The notes: generated by a model from the letters alone, not told the origin. Numbered from the stretch's first letter, positions 1-16,140 are shown. The stretch is 64,000 nucleotides of DNA from Dysidea avara (GCF_963678975.1 NC_089281.1:24470765-24534764); one strand, 5' to 3'. Made by a program: numbers and translations.

Positions 1-206
1 TGTAATTGGCAGTTAGGTGTAATCTGTTAGTCTGAATATTGGACTATCAGAGACTCCACAGTTTGTGGTCAGTTTGGTAGAATTGGTAGAAGCATCAGTT
101 TCTACAATGGAAATTAAATGAGTGAATGGTAACTGTCACTTATGTGTACATGAGATTATATACCTCTTCAAGCTAATGTACTACTCTTGTCCTAACTGTC
201 TGATGA

Positions 207-2678
<2,472 letters not shown>

Positions 2679-3276
2679 GGATTTCTACGATTTCATTTTA
2701 TTTGTTGTGAAATTATTTTGCAAAAACTTGTGAAATGACTAATATTATTATGACTGAAAAACTGGATGTCATTAATTTTGAAACAGATGTACGCTGATAT
2801 ATTAGCTAAATGGGGAGAGGAAATTGCATCAGAAATCCAGTAATTTTTTTAAAAGTAAGCAGAAAATTCAGTTAAATAAACTTCATCAAAACTTGCTGGA
2901 AGGGTTTGGGATCACTGATCACACACTTCAGCTATGTAGCTGGATATGTGATATGTACTGGATCCTGAAAAACAGCTAAAAATGATGTTTTTTTGTGGTG
3001 GCAGTGAAAGTGTTACCACACATGGTTTGGCTCCATTACATCATGTTTGGAAATAAGGTTGTAATGGATACTCAATGCATGCATACATAGCTTTCTTCAG
3101 TACTTCACTCTTGATATTTAAAACACTGTACAATAAATCACAAATAGGAAATGTAATTTGAAATATTATACACACAAATACTTTGGGCATACATCATGTA
3201 CAAAACTTGAAACTGGTCACAAAAGTGAATAATAATAATAACATCAATGGAATGAAAAGGAAGTGTTTTTTGTGAA
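2679..3276. other. Convergent intergenic spacer between ATP6V1B and the ASB-like gene
   Basis: Holds the 3' ends of two converging genes. AATAAA at 2875-2880 fits ATP6V1B. Positions 2956-2983 carry a piece (CTGGATCCTGAAAAACAGCT) matching the terminal repeat of the hairpin element at 8897-9247. No coding sequence seen. Confidence 0.6.
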
Positions 3277-6200
3277 TCAATACTGAAATAAAATGTACTG
3301 CCGCAGTCGACCAGGTAAGTTCAATTCAAACAAAAGATTTTCATCAATAGGGACTTTGATAGCTGCACGGATTGCAAGCCTACACTGGGCAGCCAATTCA
3401 ATGGGTCTCCCTTCATCTCTCAGTGAAATAATCAAATCTTGAGTATGATGAGGTATAAAGGACCACCTCTCTCTTGCATAACGTCTGCTGAACACAGGTA
3501 GCTCGCTGATATGACGCCCTGGCCTTGTGAGTTTGGCACCTTTCAGCATCAAGAAGATAATACTGGCTTCACTGATGAATCCTTTTCTCTTCAAATTCAG
3601 GTAACCTCTTAGTACACAGTAGAGAGGCGTCTCATATCGCATGTTCCAACAGTTTATACTAACACCAACACACTGTAACAAGTACTCAGAAACTTTGACA
3701 TGTCCGTAATAGCTGGAGTAATGTAGAGGAGTGTTACAGCCTCCCTCTGGGGCACTGAATAGTGTTGTTGTAGCACCACCTTCTAGGAGGGTTTTTACAA
3801 CTTCCAAGTGCCCATTAGCTGCAGCTAAGTGCAACGCTGCTTCACTGTGGCCATCAAGATTATTGGGGTCCACGCCACATTCTAAAACCAACTTCACCAA
3901 GTCGGCTTTCCCCAGTTGAGCACAATGGTTGAGAACTGATGTTAACTCGTGCATCACAGCAAAGTAACGTGGTCTGTCTCCCTTCTTGATAGCAGGCAGG
4001 GACTGCAATGTGTGACCTAGTAGTCTTGCAGCAATAGAGTACTCTTGTTTCTCAATAGCAATGGCAACTGGTAGATCAGGCCATGTGTTCTTCAGCGGAA
4101 AAGGTGATGCTCCTTTGAAGAGCAACAATTCAACAAGTTCATGATTTCCTGCCTCTGAAGCTCCAAACAAAGCCGTCTTGCCACCAATCCACTTTGAGTC
4201 AACTAAAATACCAATGTTGAGCAAATATTCAACTGACTCGCAATCACCAGTTACTGCAGCAGAATACAAGGAGACTCTATTAGGATACACGTTTGGTGAC
4301 TGCTCAAGTTGTTCAATTACGTCTTTACACCCCACAGACTTGGCAATATCAAGTGGAGTATTATTACTGCTGTTGACCATTTCCACACAAGCTCCATACT
4401 CCAGCAAAAGTCTGATGGCCATTTTATTATTGCTGCTGGTAGCAGCATGTAGAGCTGTGTTTCCATCAGGTTCTTGCAGAGAATGGTGGACACCTTTCTC
4501 CAATAGTTGAGAAAGGACGTCAAAGGCTGCTCGCTGTGTTGATCGAGCAGCTGGGATCAAAATATGACTTCCAAAGTCAGTTTGCTCTATGCAACACTCA
4601 AAAGAATTACACAAAAGTCCAGCAATCAGGAAATGGTCTAAGTGTGCAGCTAGATACGCAAGACTCTGAATGTACGAATTTCTATTTGCAGTCACTTCCA
4701 TTGGAAAATATTTTAGGAACAATTCTGTGGCAGCCAACTGATTCTTTGTAATGGCTTTCTGTAACAAAGACAAAAATGCTGTGTTACTCAACTTAAACTT
4801 TGCCTTCACTGGAAGACTGGAGTTAACTTCAAGGGCTTTGCGGATCAGTTCAATCTTCTTTGTCTGAAGGCCTCTGACAATAGCATTGTATATTGAAGTT
4901 GGTGATGCAGGCAGATTGTTGTAATTCACAAGTTCGTTGAGCTCTTTGGCCGTGCGCACTTGTCCAGAAATATCCTTCATCTTATCAAGAACTCTAACAT
5001 AATGGATGGTGTTTTCCAGTTCAGCAACAGCTGGCTCCTAAATGGTAAGGAAATTTTGCATGACTGATTAAATAATATTGTCACAGTTGCCATTAATATT
5101 TTAAATGACCATACTTCCTGGAACTAAGCAACCATGAAATCAGTACAAAATTATGTTATTTATCTCACACACAAATTCACTTAGAAAAGGAAGAGAAGTG
5201 GTGGGGTGGACACAGACTCCAAATACTTCACAAGTGCCAAAATTTACTGGACAGAACAACGAAAGACATTGTTACAGCATACTATACTCTATGGCAGATT
5301 TACAAGAACGAAGGCAAATAGGCCTTTTGGGACAGGCCTATTTTTTTTTGACAAAACTGCCTCTATATGGCAAGGGTTATTTTCTAGTCCATTGAAAAGG
5401 TGTTCAGTCATACTACTCTCAAGCTCAGAAACTGTTACAAAACAACATGAAAGCCATATTCTCAGAAAGGAAGACGGGTTGTATATTGACTTACACAATT
5501 TTGTTATGTTACACAGAACAATTAAGAGACATTTCCAATACATTAATAAAAAGAATACATAATTATTTCAATGATAACAGAACATACAGGCCAGTATCTT
5601 AGCATTAAACCATTTCACCCTACAGATGTGGGATTCAGCTAGAAACCCTTCATATTATTTACTGCCAAGAATCTTAATACTCTCCTAGCTTGATATACTA
5701 CTCAACTAGTTGTGACCTTTCTACTTTCTGTATGTGAAATTATGCTGGCATAGCAATCTATAAGCTAAAAATGTGCGTGACTAAGTGGGACATATCAAAC
5801 CTCACAAGTGTACCAGTATTCACTATTAATGAAACTGATAAAAAAAAATATTTCACTTGCACCATGTCAAGGCGGTTTGTTCTCTATCATAGTGTCACTT
5901 TAAAACACACACACACACACACACTTTCCACTACGATACATTTCATACGATACATTCCATACGATACATTTCATAACTGCAGACAATTTTGCATTTTTGT
6001 TCTGTGGTAAAATTACTCTGCCAGGCTTACAAAAACATGCGCTAATTTACAGGCTTCTGTGATCTCTAACTCTTTAGTCTCCTCCCACACCCTCCCCCTT
6101 GTTCAATAACTGTTGCCTGTGTGAAAGAATTCAAGTCTTTTTTTACAATACTATTGTACGCCTTAAATTGGTTTATATAATTTCTATTGGTGCCAACTTA

Positions 6201-6387
6201 CTTCGATTGTTTCTCCAAGGTTATCGTTCGAACTGGAGTTAGCACCATCAGTAACAGAAGGGATATAACTGAGGTTGACGCTGCCAATATCGATATGTGT
6301 AGCGCTGGTATCATCTCGAGTCACAATACGAACACTACCTGGATTGAGCTCGCGAGGAACCGGAGGCCTTGAAGCTTCGACTCCCAT
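3277..6387 (-). CDS. Ankyrin-repeat protein with C-terminal SOCS box (ASB-type Cullin-5 adaptor), putative N-myristoylation site
   Basis: Predicted substrate receptor of an Elongin B/C-Cullin 5-Rbx2 ubiquitin ligase. Two exons read on the minus strand: 6387-6202 (62 codons, ending GAA before GTAAGT) and 5037-3277, giving 648 residues. Ankyrin repeats occupy about residues 220-560, with clear units such as GNTALHAATSSNNKMAIRLL, AALHLAAANGHLEVVKTLLE and TPLHYSSYYGHVKVSEYLL. The last 40 residues form a SOCS box: a BC-box-like ELAAQCRLAI, then the Cul5-box-like LNLPGRLRQYILFQY at the extreme C terminus, as in ASB proteins. The N terminus MGVEASRP fits the N-myristoylation rule (Gly2, Ser6), which is unusual for this family and would suggest membrane anchoring; that is inference. 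The start is the first ATG of exon 1, which faces FNTA across 72 bp. Family call is strong; orthology to a numbered ASB is not possible. Confidence 0.85.
5038..6201 (-). other. Intron 1 of the ASB-like gene
   Basis: 1.16-kb intron. It contains an (AC)n run at about 5906-5924, followed by three copies of an ACGATACATTYCAT unit at about 5933-5973. No gene or recognisable element otherwise. Confidence 0.6.
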
Positions 6388-6459
6388 ATCTTCAAAGAAG
6401 TCACGTGATCACTGTTTAGTCAAGTATTCCAAACTTTTTCGTGCAATCTCCACTTAGCG
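6388..6459. promoter_or_regulatory. Bidirectional promoter of the ASB-like gene and FNTA
   Basis: Only 72 bp separate the two divergent ATGs, so both core promoters and 5' UTRs must overlap or extend into the coding exons. It contains the palindromic E-box TCACGTGA (6401-6408), which continues as CACGTGATC. The same nine bases recur in the TMED9/CSNK1A1 promoter. Binding by a bHLH-zip factor is inference. Confidence 0.6.
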
Positions 6460-9400
6460 ATGTCTGATTCAGATTCTGAGACAGAAGCTCAGGTCGAGTA
6501 TATCTTCTACAAGGACAGGCCGGAATGGTCAGATGTAACTCCAGTGCCGCAAGACGATGGGCCAAATCCAGTAGTGGCGATAGCTTACACGGAGAAGTGT
6601 AAGAAACACTGTGATCGTTTGTTTACAGGGTTTTGCAGTTGACAGAGAATTCCCCTCCTAAAAAGAGTAACTGTTTTGTTTAGTTACAAGTGAACTTTCG
6701 ATTTGTTGTTTAAGTTTTCAAAGCAGCGATGCCCAGCTTTTATAATGGTTTTGATACGCGATTGTAAGGCTTCATTATGATTGCTACGTGATCGAGTTGC
6801 TACACAACAAGTTGTTGATAATATTGCGTATTTCCATAACATTGTGTGGCTTCTCAACTTGAAATTTACTGCTATGCCCTCAGTTATATGCACACCTATA
6901 TGGTAAATGGTTCAGTTGCAGGCTGTACATCCAAAACATTACTTTACCATTTCATTGTATATTGGCATGTTTATTATTAGATAAGTTTGATGTGTTCGTG
7001 TACGTAATGACACCTTGGGTTACAGTGCAACCCCTGACAAATTGGCCCCAATTATAACTAAAGTGTACTCATTACCTCATTACTAACTAAAATATTAAGG
7101 CCTTGCCTTGTGGGTAACAAAGTGCATGGACTCCATGGCATTATTTTTTACTAATATAATACAAAGGTGGTCCTATTTGCTGAAGCTGTATTTTGTCTAT
7201 ATGTCTATTGACAACAATTTCCCCCTTGCATCCTGTTATACCAGGCAGTGTTGTTCATAGCAGCCTGATACATTTCCTTGACAGCAGAACTGATAAAATT
7301 TACCAAATAATCACAGATCAGCCTACAAAGTCAAAGGCTCTACACTTACATAATAAACCCCTCTGTTACGTTGCTACACTTGTCGGAAACCTGTTGTAGT
7401 GTTCATAGTGTGTTCTCTTGCATTAAGTGTCTGTGAAGTGTCGAACTACATAACCTTGTACCTTGGCCTTTGTATAGGTGGGATTTCCTAACATGTTATT
7501 TATTTATTAAGGCTTTACAGCACAAGTGCTGAAGGTCTGTAAGACATCTGGTCCTACAGCCTGTTAACTGGCTAAAATACCTAAATGACTGGCAAACTAT
7601 GGAACTCATGGAAAACAATATATCAGAAAGGTCCAAAAAGTGTTAGCCAATGTCAACCGGTTCTTGCCCACAGGTCTCTGGTACAAGACTAGTATTGGGT
7701 TAAACGTTTCTTTGACAACCATGATTGAGTTGTTTAATAATGCACAACAACCCCTACTTCCCTTGGTAGACAGGAAGTAATAATGGTCCATCTCGATGAA
7801 TTCCTTGTCATATCACATAATCAGTACGTGTACATATGTACTGCTCCAGTGTTCCAAAATATGCGATATTGTAGTATCTGGTAACTAGTAGTGATAAAAT
7901 GTAACATCTGTAAGCAGACAAAATGTAAGCTAAACTGTTCGATTAGTTATCACATGTGTAATCCAAAGCTGTCTTTACCTAAAAATAGTAAACAACCATC
8001 TGGTGTAAACATGTAACGCAAGCTTCTATGGCAACATGAGTAGGAAACAGTTTATTACAACACCGTGCAGAGTTTGATTCATATGGTACTTCATTGTAAT
8101 TTATGGGATATTTCCCTTTCCTGACTGCAAGCCAGTACATGCTTCCTTTCTCTGTGAATACTCAATTAGTTAGTGTGAAGAGACAAGCAAAATTTGCATT
8201 TTATCTTTAGTGGGACAACCAAACAAATCACTCCAAAACAAACCAAATGATACTTAGGGTTACTGGATGTTGTAAAGATTCAAAGTGTAACATGTATGTC
8301 CTAATTCTGGCTATGTATTGTGTGTTGTGGTCTTTTATATAATCTTCAAAATCAATGAATAGACTCATATCTCTCAGTAACTGGAACTTTCAAGATTGAG
8401 ATGTCAAACAACTACTGTTCACTCTATCATATACTTTAGCTATTTACTGTGCATAAAATCCTGTGTAAGTACTTTACAGTTTGTTGGTATTATTTTCAGT
8501 CAAGGATGTCTACGACTATTTTAGAGCGGTACTGAAAAACGATGAAAGAAGTGAGCGAGCCTTCGAGTTAACAACAGATGCTGCACTACTGAACCCAGCT
8601 AACTACACTGTCTGGTAAGAGGATACAGCAATTAATTGAATGACATCCACAGGTACTTACTGGTCTATTCATAATGACTGAAAATTGTGTGGATTATGTT
8701 TGTACAAGTGTCTCAATGACTGCATGACACTAGGCTGGTAGTAGCTGTATGGTTTGCTGTACTTCAGGTTTCTGCTTTTTGTTGAGCAGACTGAACCATT
8801 ATTCCAAACATTTCGACATACAATGTACTTTTGGTTATGTATTTACTGGCAATTGAGTGGTCTAAATTTCTGAGTACTGGTACCTTTCTCGTATAGTATG
8901 TACATGTTGAGCTGGATCCTCAAAAACATTTAATAACTCGTGAATGCAATTACACACGATCTTGAAATTTGACTCATTTGTAGTATACTTGACCCGCCAA
9001 AGATATTTTTGTTTAAATATCTGGCATAATATTTACAGCCAACCCAAAAATTCAATATGGGGGAAGCCATAAAAGTATAGTGTCCGTTACTACCCTTTCC
9101 TGAACTTGAAATGGGGCTAAACTGTACGTGTCTGTTGTTGATACTACCACTAATCATCTGGTTGGCTGAAATGTTAACTCTCTTGAGAAAAAAAATCCAC
9201 TTTTAATTTTTAGCTGTTTTTCAGGATCCAGCTCAACTTGGTACATACTTATAGTGATAGGCAGTTTGGCCACTGTTGGTTAGTGTATATTCAGTGTATT
9301 GTATTTTCAACACAAGATCTGTGGTTGACCTTAACTGACTGACTGATGCATTGCAGGGAATTACAGTAGGCTGGTAGCCTGGGAATACAATACCCTAATG

Positions 9401-10354
9401 TCATCTAAGTACTATACCAAATGCCATCATACAACTTATCTGGTTTGTCATGTAATTTGAAGCCAGGTGTATGTTCTATTAGAGTATTTGGCAGAAGACA
9501 TGCCTTAATATACACAGTGTGCAAATAGAATATACACACATACATACAATAGTTCATTCTGTTACACTTGCTGCTTTTTCAAATCACTGCCTTTAAAACT
9601 TTTGGTGTGGTTATTATTTATTTATTATTTATTTATAAATACTCCAATATGGAATGTTAACTAGGTTATATACAAAAGTAGTTCAATGTCCTCTTCTTAA
9701 AAGTCTTCACCATTTGTTGCTTCAATGTACTGTATGTAGCTGGTAAACTGTTCCATTTTTTAAAAGTTGAGGGGGAAAGGAGTGCAAGTAAACATCTAGG
9801 TGAGGTTGTATTTTTCTAAATCTAAACATGACTACACAATTGAATTTGCCGTAAACTGAATGTTATAGGCAGTAATCTTTATTAGGAAGGTTTAAGATAG
9901 TTTGCTGAACCTGCCAAAAAAATTTCTTAATTCTAATGTTTCAAAAAAATTCTCTACCCATTGTGTACTACAGGTGGGAAAGTTGACAAGAATTTCTATG
10001 AACAAGGGAGTACACTTTCAACAATGTTTATTGACAAAAATTAATTTCTCACTGAGTGCATGGTCTCAGTTTCCTGCTTATGATCAAATACAAAGTGATA
10101 TCTCTATCAGGATGTAGGCCATAGCATAAGCTATTGTCTGTTGAGTAAACATTGGGATGTACATTTGTGAAGGCTGCATCCATTGACTCCCCTTTGACTA
10201 TATGTTTGTACACACTTCTTGTTTGTTGTTTTAGGCATTTCCGAAGAGTATTACTTAAGTCATTAAACAAAGACTTGAAAAAGGAGCTGGATTTTTCACG
10301 GAAGATTATCAAGGATCATGCTAAAAATTACCAAATTTGGTATGCATTATTTAC

Positions 10355-10390
<36 letters not shown>

Positions 10391-13300
10391 GTGTGTGTTG
10401 TGTGTGTGTTGACCATCAATAGATAGTTAGTACATACCACAATCTTGTTGAAACAAGCCATAGCAAGCCCCACCATGTGAGAATAGGTAGTGTTGCTTGT
10501 ACCATGTGGTTAGGAAATTTAACTATCAAACATTATAACCAAAGCCACCTAAGTGCTAGCCAAGCAACTTCACTATGTCTATCTAGTATCTACCTACAGT
10601 AATTGATAGCTAGACACAAAGTGTTATAATTTCACTTATACATTAGATCATTTTATTACTTCAGTTATGTGATTATCATTCCCACACGTAGGATTATGAA
10701 CATTTGTTCTTTGCATGATTAGTGACTGATCAAATCTGTGCAAGCAGGAGCTCATAAGCGCCGCAATGCACCTTCGGCGCTTATAAGCTCCTGGTACAAG
10801 CAAGCAAGTCAACCAAATTGCAATAACCATCTAAACAAGGCAATAGGGACTGAAATTGCCTCTAAACTATATTTCCTTGTCATTATGGTATACGGTGTTG
10901 TGGTGTGTCACTCCCATAAACTGTATCTGTGCTTGGGACTTGATGATTGAGTGACAAATGATGAACTGGTATATGTCAAATTCTACACTGTTCAGTGCAA
11001 GATGTAACTTAGTGACCAAGCCAAGCGTGGCTGGGTGATTACCCTGTACAAGGTTGAGTGCTCAGACAGTACTGTAACCTATAATGAACTGACACTGGGC
11101 TGATTAATATTTGTACTTTTCCAACTGGGGTGATTCTAGAAGAGGAAGAACAAAAAAAAGCTATTAAATGGCTTCCTTTCCCTTAAACCTCCATACAGAA
11201 GAATGCCTTTTCTCAACTGGAAGATATCCATCATATGTTTTGATAGGCATATTCACACCAGCCTGTTGTAAATGATTGATGGCTATTTACTAGAGGACCC
11301 CTAGATCTTCCCAAGTATATAACATGTGCTCAAATCCCCTCTAGTTATAGACCTAATCACTACACACGTGCTCAAGTGATATCATGTAAACTTGTTCCTT
11401 GAGAAAAATGTAATGTTAGTAACTGTGACTAGTTACGTTATTGAATTTGCTTTAAGCACTATCTTTGTGTGTGTGCGTGCGTTTGTGATCTGTGGTGTGC
11501 TGTTTACCTTGCCACGTGGTTGCTATGACCAGTATTAGTCTCATACCCAGCTTAGCCCACACTAATATAGCGTGAACACCGTCTGGTGACAATAATCGGC
11601 GGAAGTGTGGTCCAGTCAAAAGTTTGGCTGGCCAATCAGGATTGATGAGTTACATAGTCACAGGAATGTATTGGAAGTTTATACGATTTTATTAGAAGGT
11701 TTCACGAGACGTTTGTTGGCAAGTCATGGTTTCTGATCTCGCCTTATCAAAACTGACAATTGTGACTAATGTTTCACCAGAAATGAAACAACTGCTTCTA
11801 GTAAATTGCCCTTTTCTGAATATAACTTTATCCATTTGGGTCATGTGACATGGTTACCATGTCATACTGGTCTCAGCCTTCGGTAATAGTGCAAATACCA
11901 TCTGGCGACAATGCTTGAATTTCTTGAGCCAAGAAATGCAATCCAGCCAAAATATCGGTATGACAAGAGTTCACAATAGATACTGTTGGCTAGTTTATTG
12001 TTACCATTTAATTAACATATCAAATGTAAAAAAGGCTTTACTTTTTTAATTTAGTTATATTATGCCCTAGCTGTGCCCTATATAATATTAAACTTTGCTG
12101 GCTCTCGTGAATTTTACTGGTACTAAGAAAATGGTACACATAAAATCCTTTGATCTTTGGGAGACAATGAGGTCTTTAAATCACTAAGAGGTTCTCTAAT
12201 ATGGTTTAGAGACCTCAACCCGCAATCAATCAATCCATCTACTAGTATAAATACACTCACACTGTTTTCTAAATCAGTTAGAAACCACCCACTCAGATCG
12301 TGGCTTAAAAACCTCTCGGGTTTTTTAATTCATGAAAATCCTCGTATTAGGTCTCTTACTAATTTCTGTGTTCAAAATTAGTCAAATAGATTTGTGTTGA
12401 TGAGTTGACAGTACACATATATGAATACATGTAAGTAATATGTGTGTTGAAAAATTGGTATTGCAAGTATGAGTTTTCGTAAATGTTAACATTTTTTCCA
12501 AAAGTTTGAGAGCTATACAAATCAACAATGATCAAATCACAGACAGGTAGTGGATGATTTAACAAATATTACAGTGAAAACAGTTTTGCAACTGTACAAA
12601 ATAAAGTTTACCATTACAAGTGGATAGCTATTGCAATCCTGTATGTTTTCTCAGAAGCTTATAGCACTTTGTATTCACTGTACTGTATTGAAATCCTCGA
12701 GCAATAGAACTTTGGAAATTACATACATTGAATAGCAAGAGTACACACACACATACACTGTATGAGCTTACCTGATGTTGTGGTCTTTACAAACTGTAAG
12801 AAATCTTAGTAAAGAAAATTGTGGCTTACTGTAGCTGTGTTGTTCACTTAGCTATTCACTGGCAGCATATTTAATCCTCCATACAAGAATTCTGAGTACT
12901 CATGACTCCATCAATTCACATGCTATAGTGACTATTGCATCAAAAAGGATTAGTCTATGCAATGTCACTTGGTAGGCATGCTGGATTAATTTCTTCAGTG
13001 GTACTGTACTCATCCCTGGTTGTACCAAGTTTGTGGGCTGGTGTGAACAGAGTAGAAAGTACATCCAACCTTCTCCTCACTCAATTTTCTAACAGATTTC
13101 ACACTTGCACACTTTATTCAATATACCACACTGTATAGCGTGGGAGGGGGGGGGGTATTTTCAAGAAGGAAATTTTTGCAATTTTCGTGGATTAGCAACT
13201 TTCCACGAAACCCATCAGAATCCGTAGCTCAATCAAATGAGTATGATAAGATACTGAAGAAGCGAAAATTTCCCCTTGAAATTTTGGGTGGTGGCAATCT

Positions 13301-16140
13301 GCAAAAAATCCCCCCCAAAAATCCTGTTATTTGGTATATTGCAGTAAGTCCATTATTCACTCTTGGTTTTAGGTGTCATAGACAGAAGATAATAGGGTGG
13401 TTGAATGATCCTTTAGATGAATTAACACTGACAGAAGCTGTTCTAGGAGAGGATGCTAAGAACTACCATGCTTGGCAGTACCGCCAGTGGGTGATCACGA
13501 CATTCTCTCTCTGGGACAAAGAACTTGATTATGTACACAAACTGCTAATGGAGGACATAAGAAACAACTCTGCATGGAACCAGCGACATTTTGTGATCGC
13601 TAAAACAACTGGCTACACCAGTGAAGTGTTGAGCACAGAAGTGAAGTATGTGGATAACACTGTGTGTGTACTAATTCAAATGGGGTACAGTTTATTGTGA
13701 ACAAGGAATAGGTTCAGGTTGTAGTCAGAAGAGGTGGGACATGCTCCTGCTTGCTTGAATTGTATATTTCTGTGTGGTATTTAATGTGAGACTCAGTAGT
13801 CATAATGTTAAACTATGTAACAAATCTTCAGTTCTTCTTTGGACTTCAGTTCCACTTATAGTTAAAGGTGACACCTGCAGTATATGAATTTTAAACAATT
13901 TTTATTTTCGAGAATATCCCGGCCCAATAGATTGTCACATTTGTAGTAATACAGGCATAGAATATTTTCTGGATTTGTGGAAGACTTATAAGTCTATACA
14001 CAGTGGTACTGTAATATAGTTAGACGTGCATATTGTGTATATTTATATAACACTGTAGGTATACAATGGACTTTCTACGTAGAGCACCTAGCAATGAAAG
14101 TGCGTGGAATTATCTTGAAGGGTAATAATGTGTATATGTGTGTAAATCATGTGTGTGCGTACATTATGCAAGTGTTTAATTGTTTACTTTGGCAATGGAT
14201 TTACATATGTCTTCATTCAATTTGAATTGTGTGTACAAACCAAACAACCAAAACAGCTGCAAGTTGATCGCTAGGTACAGCCATGCAATGTTTGCCACAT
14301 TTGATTAGCTTTCAGTAGTTTTTGTACATCCTTTACCACAGCTCACTTATTTCAGTTTAGATATCATTTAGCAAGCACCCATATATGGGTACAAATGGGT
14401 TTGGGTTTTGAACTTGCGTTTATTCTGCACTTAACAGCAGTCTGTTTTCTCTGTACTCTAAAACAACACTCGCTTTAGAACTTACTTTTTAAACCAGTGC
14501 TTTCATTGACGGGTGGTAGACAGTGGCTTAATGGGACCTTTGGCATTGTCTTTGGAGGCTTGTACATGTACAGTGGTTGAATCCTCATGGACTATTTTGT
14601 CCATATTTTATTCCAAATGACTGTTCTATTAGAGTATTTTGACCATCACTGTCTTGGTACAGTTGTTTGGTCTTGCATTTGTAATTTTAGAATGTTATAC
14701 TGAAGTTTACTAGGAAATCAGTTAGTTTCTTCCTATAAGGCAGTTGTCCATAATAACAATTGCTTTTTCAAATTCACAAAACATCATGCATGACATTTTC
14801 CAGTGCTGTAACCAAATTAGATGCTTATGTTAATCCTCCATCTTGATTTGGGGTATGTAATTAAAGCATACATGAGTTGCTCTTATGTTGCAAAGAGGAA
14901 TTTGAACAGTACAAAGAAAACAAATCAAGCTATGAAGACACATCTAAGAAGCAGTCAAAGTATAGGAGCTCTAACTACAGTAGTTGTAGAAGTTTTCCTC
15001 ATTTCAACGTTGAATGATCCTTCCCCTTAAACTGCCAAGCGAAGTACGTGAAGCCAAATTTTCTTGAGTGTATCTAGTCAACCATGTATTGTGTATAATT
15101 ATGTAATTCATGGGATTTCTAAATCAAATTTTAACAGTGTGCACACCTAGATATAATTGGTTAATTACCATAGACACCACCAGCCATCCCAGTGGTCCCA
15201 CTTAAACAATAAACACACTATGTGGTATATAGACATAATGCATGTGTCAGTAGTAGAATAACAATTATTGTATTCATACAAATAAACTATTGGGAAATCC
15301 CTGGGATTTCTATTACCTGTGGCTATATACTGACATAGCAAATTGTTCATATACAAAAAAGACTAGGGATTCACCCTTCATTGTCTTCTCAATTAATGGA
15401 TTATTGTAGAATTCCACCTCGAGGAATTTACAAATGCAGTGAAACAGCTGAAGCCTCTTATGTCAAGTACATAGGTCTGCTTCATTAGTAGGACCACCCA
15501 TGTCCCAAACATAGCTAAGATATATAAAATATACTTAACTCATTAATAAGAAGTGACCACATCACCTCATAAAGGCCACCAAATTATCAAGGTCACAATT
15601 TTTTTGGTCACATGGGTATTCGTATTTATATGTTTGACTATATAGTAAATAACTTTTAAACATGTTTCCTTGTAATTCTTTGCTGTAGAATATTTAAGGG
15701 TCACCAAATGAGTACCCATCCTGGACTGAAGGAATTTTGTGCTGAGCTCCAGTCACTACCGGTACCATCACCCCCTCTGCTGTGCTTCATGGTCAGTTTG
15801 TATGAAGAGGAGGCCAGTCTACATAAGGATACTCCACAAGGGAAACAGAGCCTTGACAACGCATTGCAGGTAGTTTTAAAAATACTATCATGGTCTTTCG
15901 TGTGACAGTTGTGAGGTAGCTTTTCTTTACACTGCCTGAATTTTCTTCTTTTTTTTTTAATTGCTATCTTTATAAAGTGATAATTCAAAGCCATACTTTT
16001 ATATTGTGTGTCAAACTTTAATTTCTCTCTCCCTCCAGATATGCCAACAATTAGCTGATAAAGTGGATACAATTCGCAAGCTCTACTGGGAGTACACAGC
16101 TAAGAGGTTGACTGGACTGTTTGGCACTGTATCATCATAA
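6460..16140 (+). CDS. FNTA: Protein farnesyltransferase / geranylgeranyltransferase type I, alpha subunit
   Basis: Alpha subunit shared by the two CaaX prenyltransferases; with a beta subunit it attaches farnesyl or geranylgeranyl to C-terminal cysteines of Ras/Rho proteins and lamins in the cytosol. Seven exons: 6460-6598, 8500-8614, 10235-10339, 13373-13645, 14059-14121, 15689-15869 and 16039-16140. They splice to 325 residues, close to the lengths usual for the family. The PPTA repeats are evident: [71 protein letters not shown] and [10 protein letters not shown], each with the Trp/Arg core. The start [13 protein letters not shown] precedes the conserved [20 protein letters not shown]. The protein ends [20 protein letters not shown] plus a short tail. 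One codon is split at almost every junction and each join restores a conserved residue, which supports the exon model. Confidence 0.96.
6599..8499 (+). other. FNTA intron 1
   Basis: 1.9 kb, AT-rich. Short ORFs on both strands look like chance. No repeat family recognised. Confidence 0.6.
8897..9247. repeat. MITE-like element with ~30-bp terminal inverted repeats
   Basis: The left end TATGTACATGTTGAGCTGGA is mirrored by TCCAGCTCAACTTGGTACATA at the right end. Both arms continue through GATCCT and a run of A's. Length 351 bp with no coding capacity, so a non-autonomous DNA transposon is likely. A solo fragment of the same arm lies at 2956-2983. No clear target duplication could be fixed. Confidence 0.65.
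9472..9488 (+). repeat. Dispersed 13-mer motif copy 1
   Basis: TGTTCTATTAGAGTATT. The core TGTTCTATTAGAGTA recurs at 14622, 31243, 42382 (reverse) and 57823 (reverse). Confidence 0.6.
10340..13372 (+). other. FNTA intron 3
   Basis: 3.0 kb. It starts with a (GT)n tract (about 10359-10411). It includes the GGAGCTTATAAGC hairpin at 10745-10792 and two related blocks around 11510-11640 and 11870-11970 that share the phrases ACCRTCTGGYGACAAT and CAGCCAAA. Near 13140-13320, G- and C-rich ends flank an AAATTTTC-rich segment that may be another hairpin element. No coding exon seen. Confidence 0.5.
10745..10792. repeat. Short hairpin repeat (GGAGCTTATAAGCGCCG family)
   Basis: The arms CAGGAGCTCATAAGCGCCG and CGGCGCTTATAAGCTCCTG enclose CAATGCACCTT. 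Half copies with the same TTATAAGCTCCTG end occur at 32799-32824 and 35853-35878, so this is a dispersed family. Confidence 0.6.
14122..15688 (+). other. FNTA intron 5
   Basis: 1.57 kb. Contains motif copy 2 (14622-14640) and no recognised gene. A region near 15470-15600 resembles degenerate transposon ends (repeated TTCATTARTAGGACCAC-like text) but cannot be assigned. Confidence 0.5.
14622..14640 (+). repeat. Dispersed 13-mer motif copy 2
   Basis: TGTTCTATTAGAGTATTTT, extending the match with copy 1 to 17 bases. Confidence 0.6.

Larger units (their letters stand above)
8615..10234 (+). other. FNTA intron 2
   Basis: 1.6 kb. Contains the hairpin element 8897-9247 (listed separately) and one copy of the dispersed TGTTCTATTAGAGTATT motif at 9472-9488. 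Nothing else recognised. Confidence 0.6.

Noticed and set aside
4178..4510. 110-codon plus-strand ORF
   Set aside because: Antisense shadow of the ankyrin-repeat exon.
12157..12381. 74-codon ORF in FNTA intron 3 with protein-like look
   Set aside because: No homology recognised and the block resembles degenerate repeat DNA; insufficient support.
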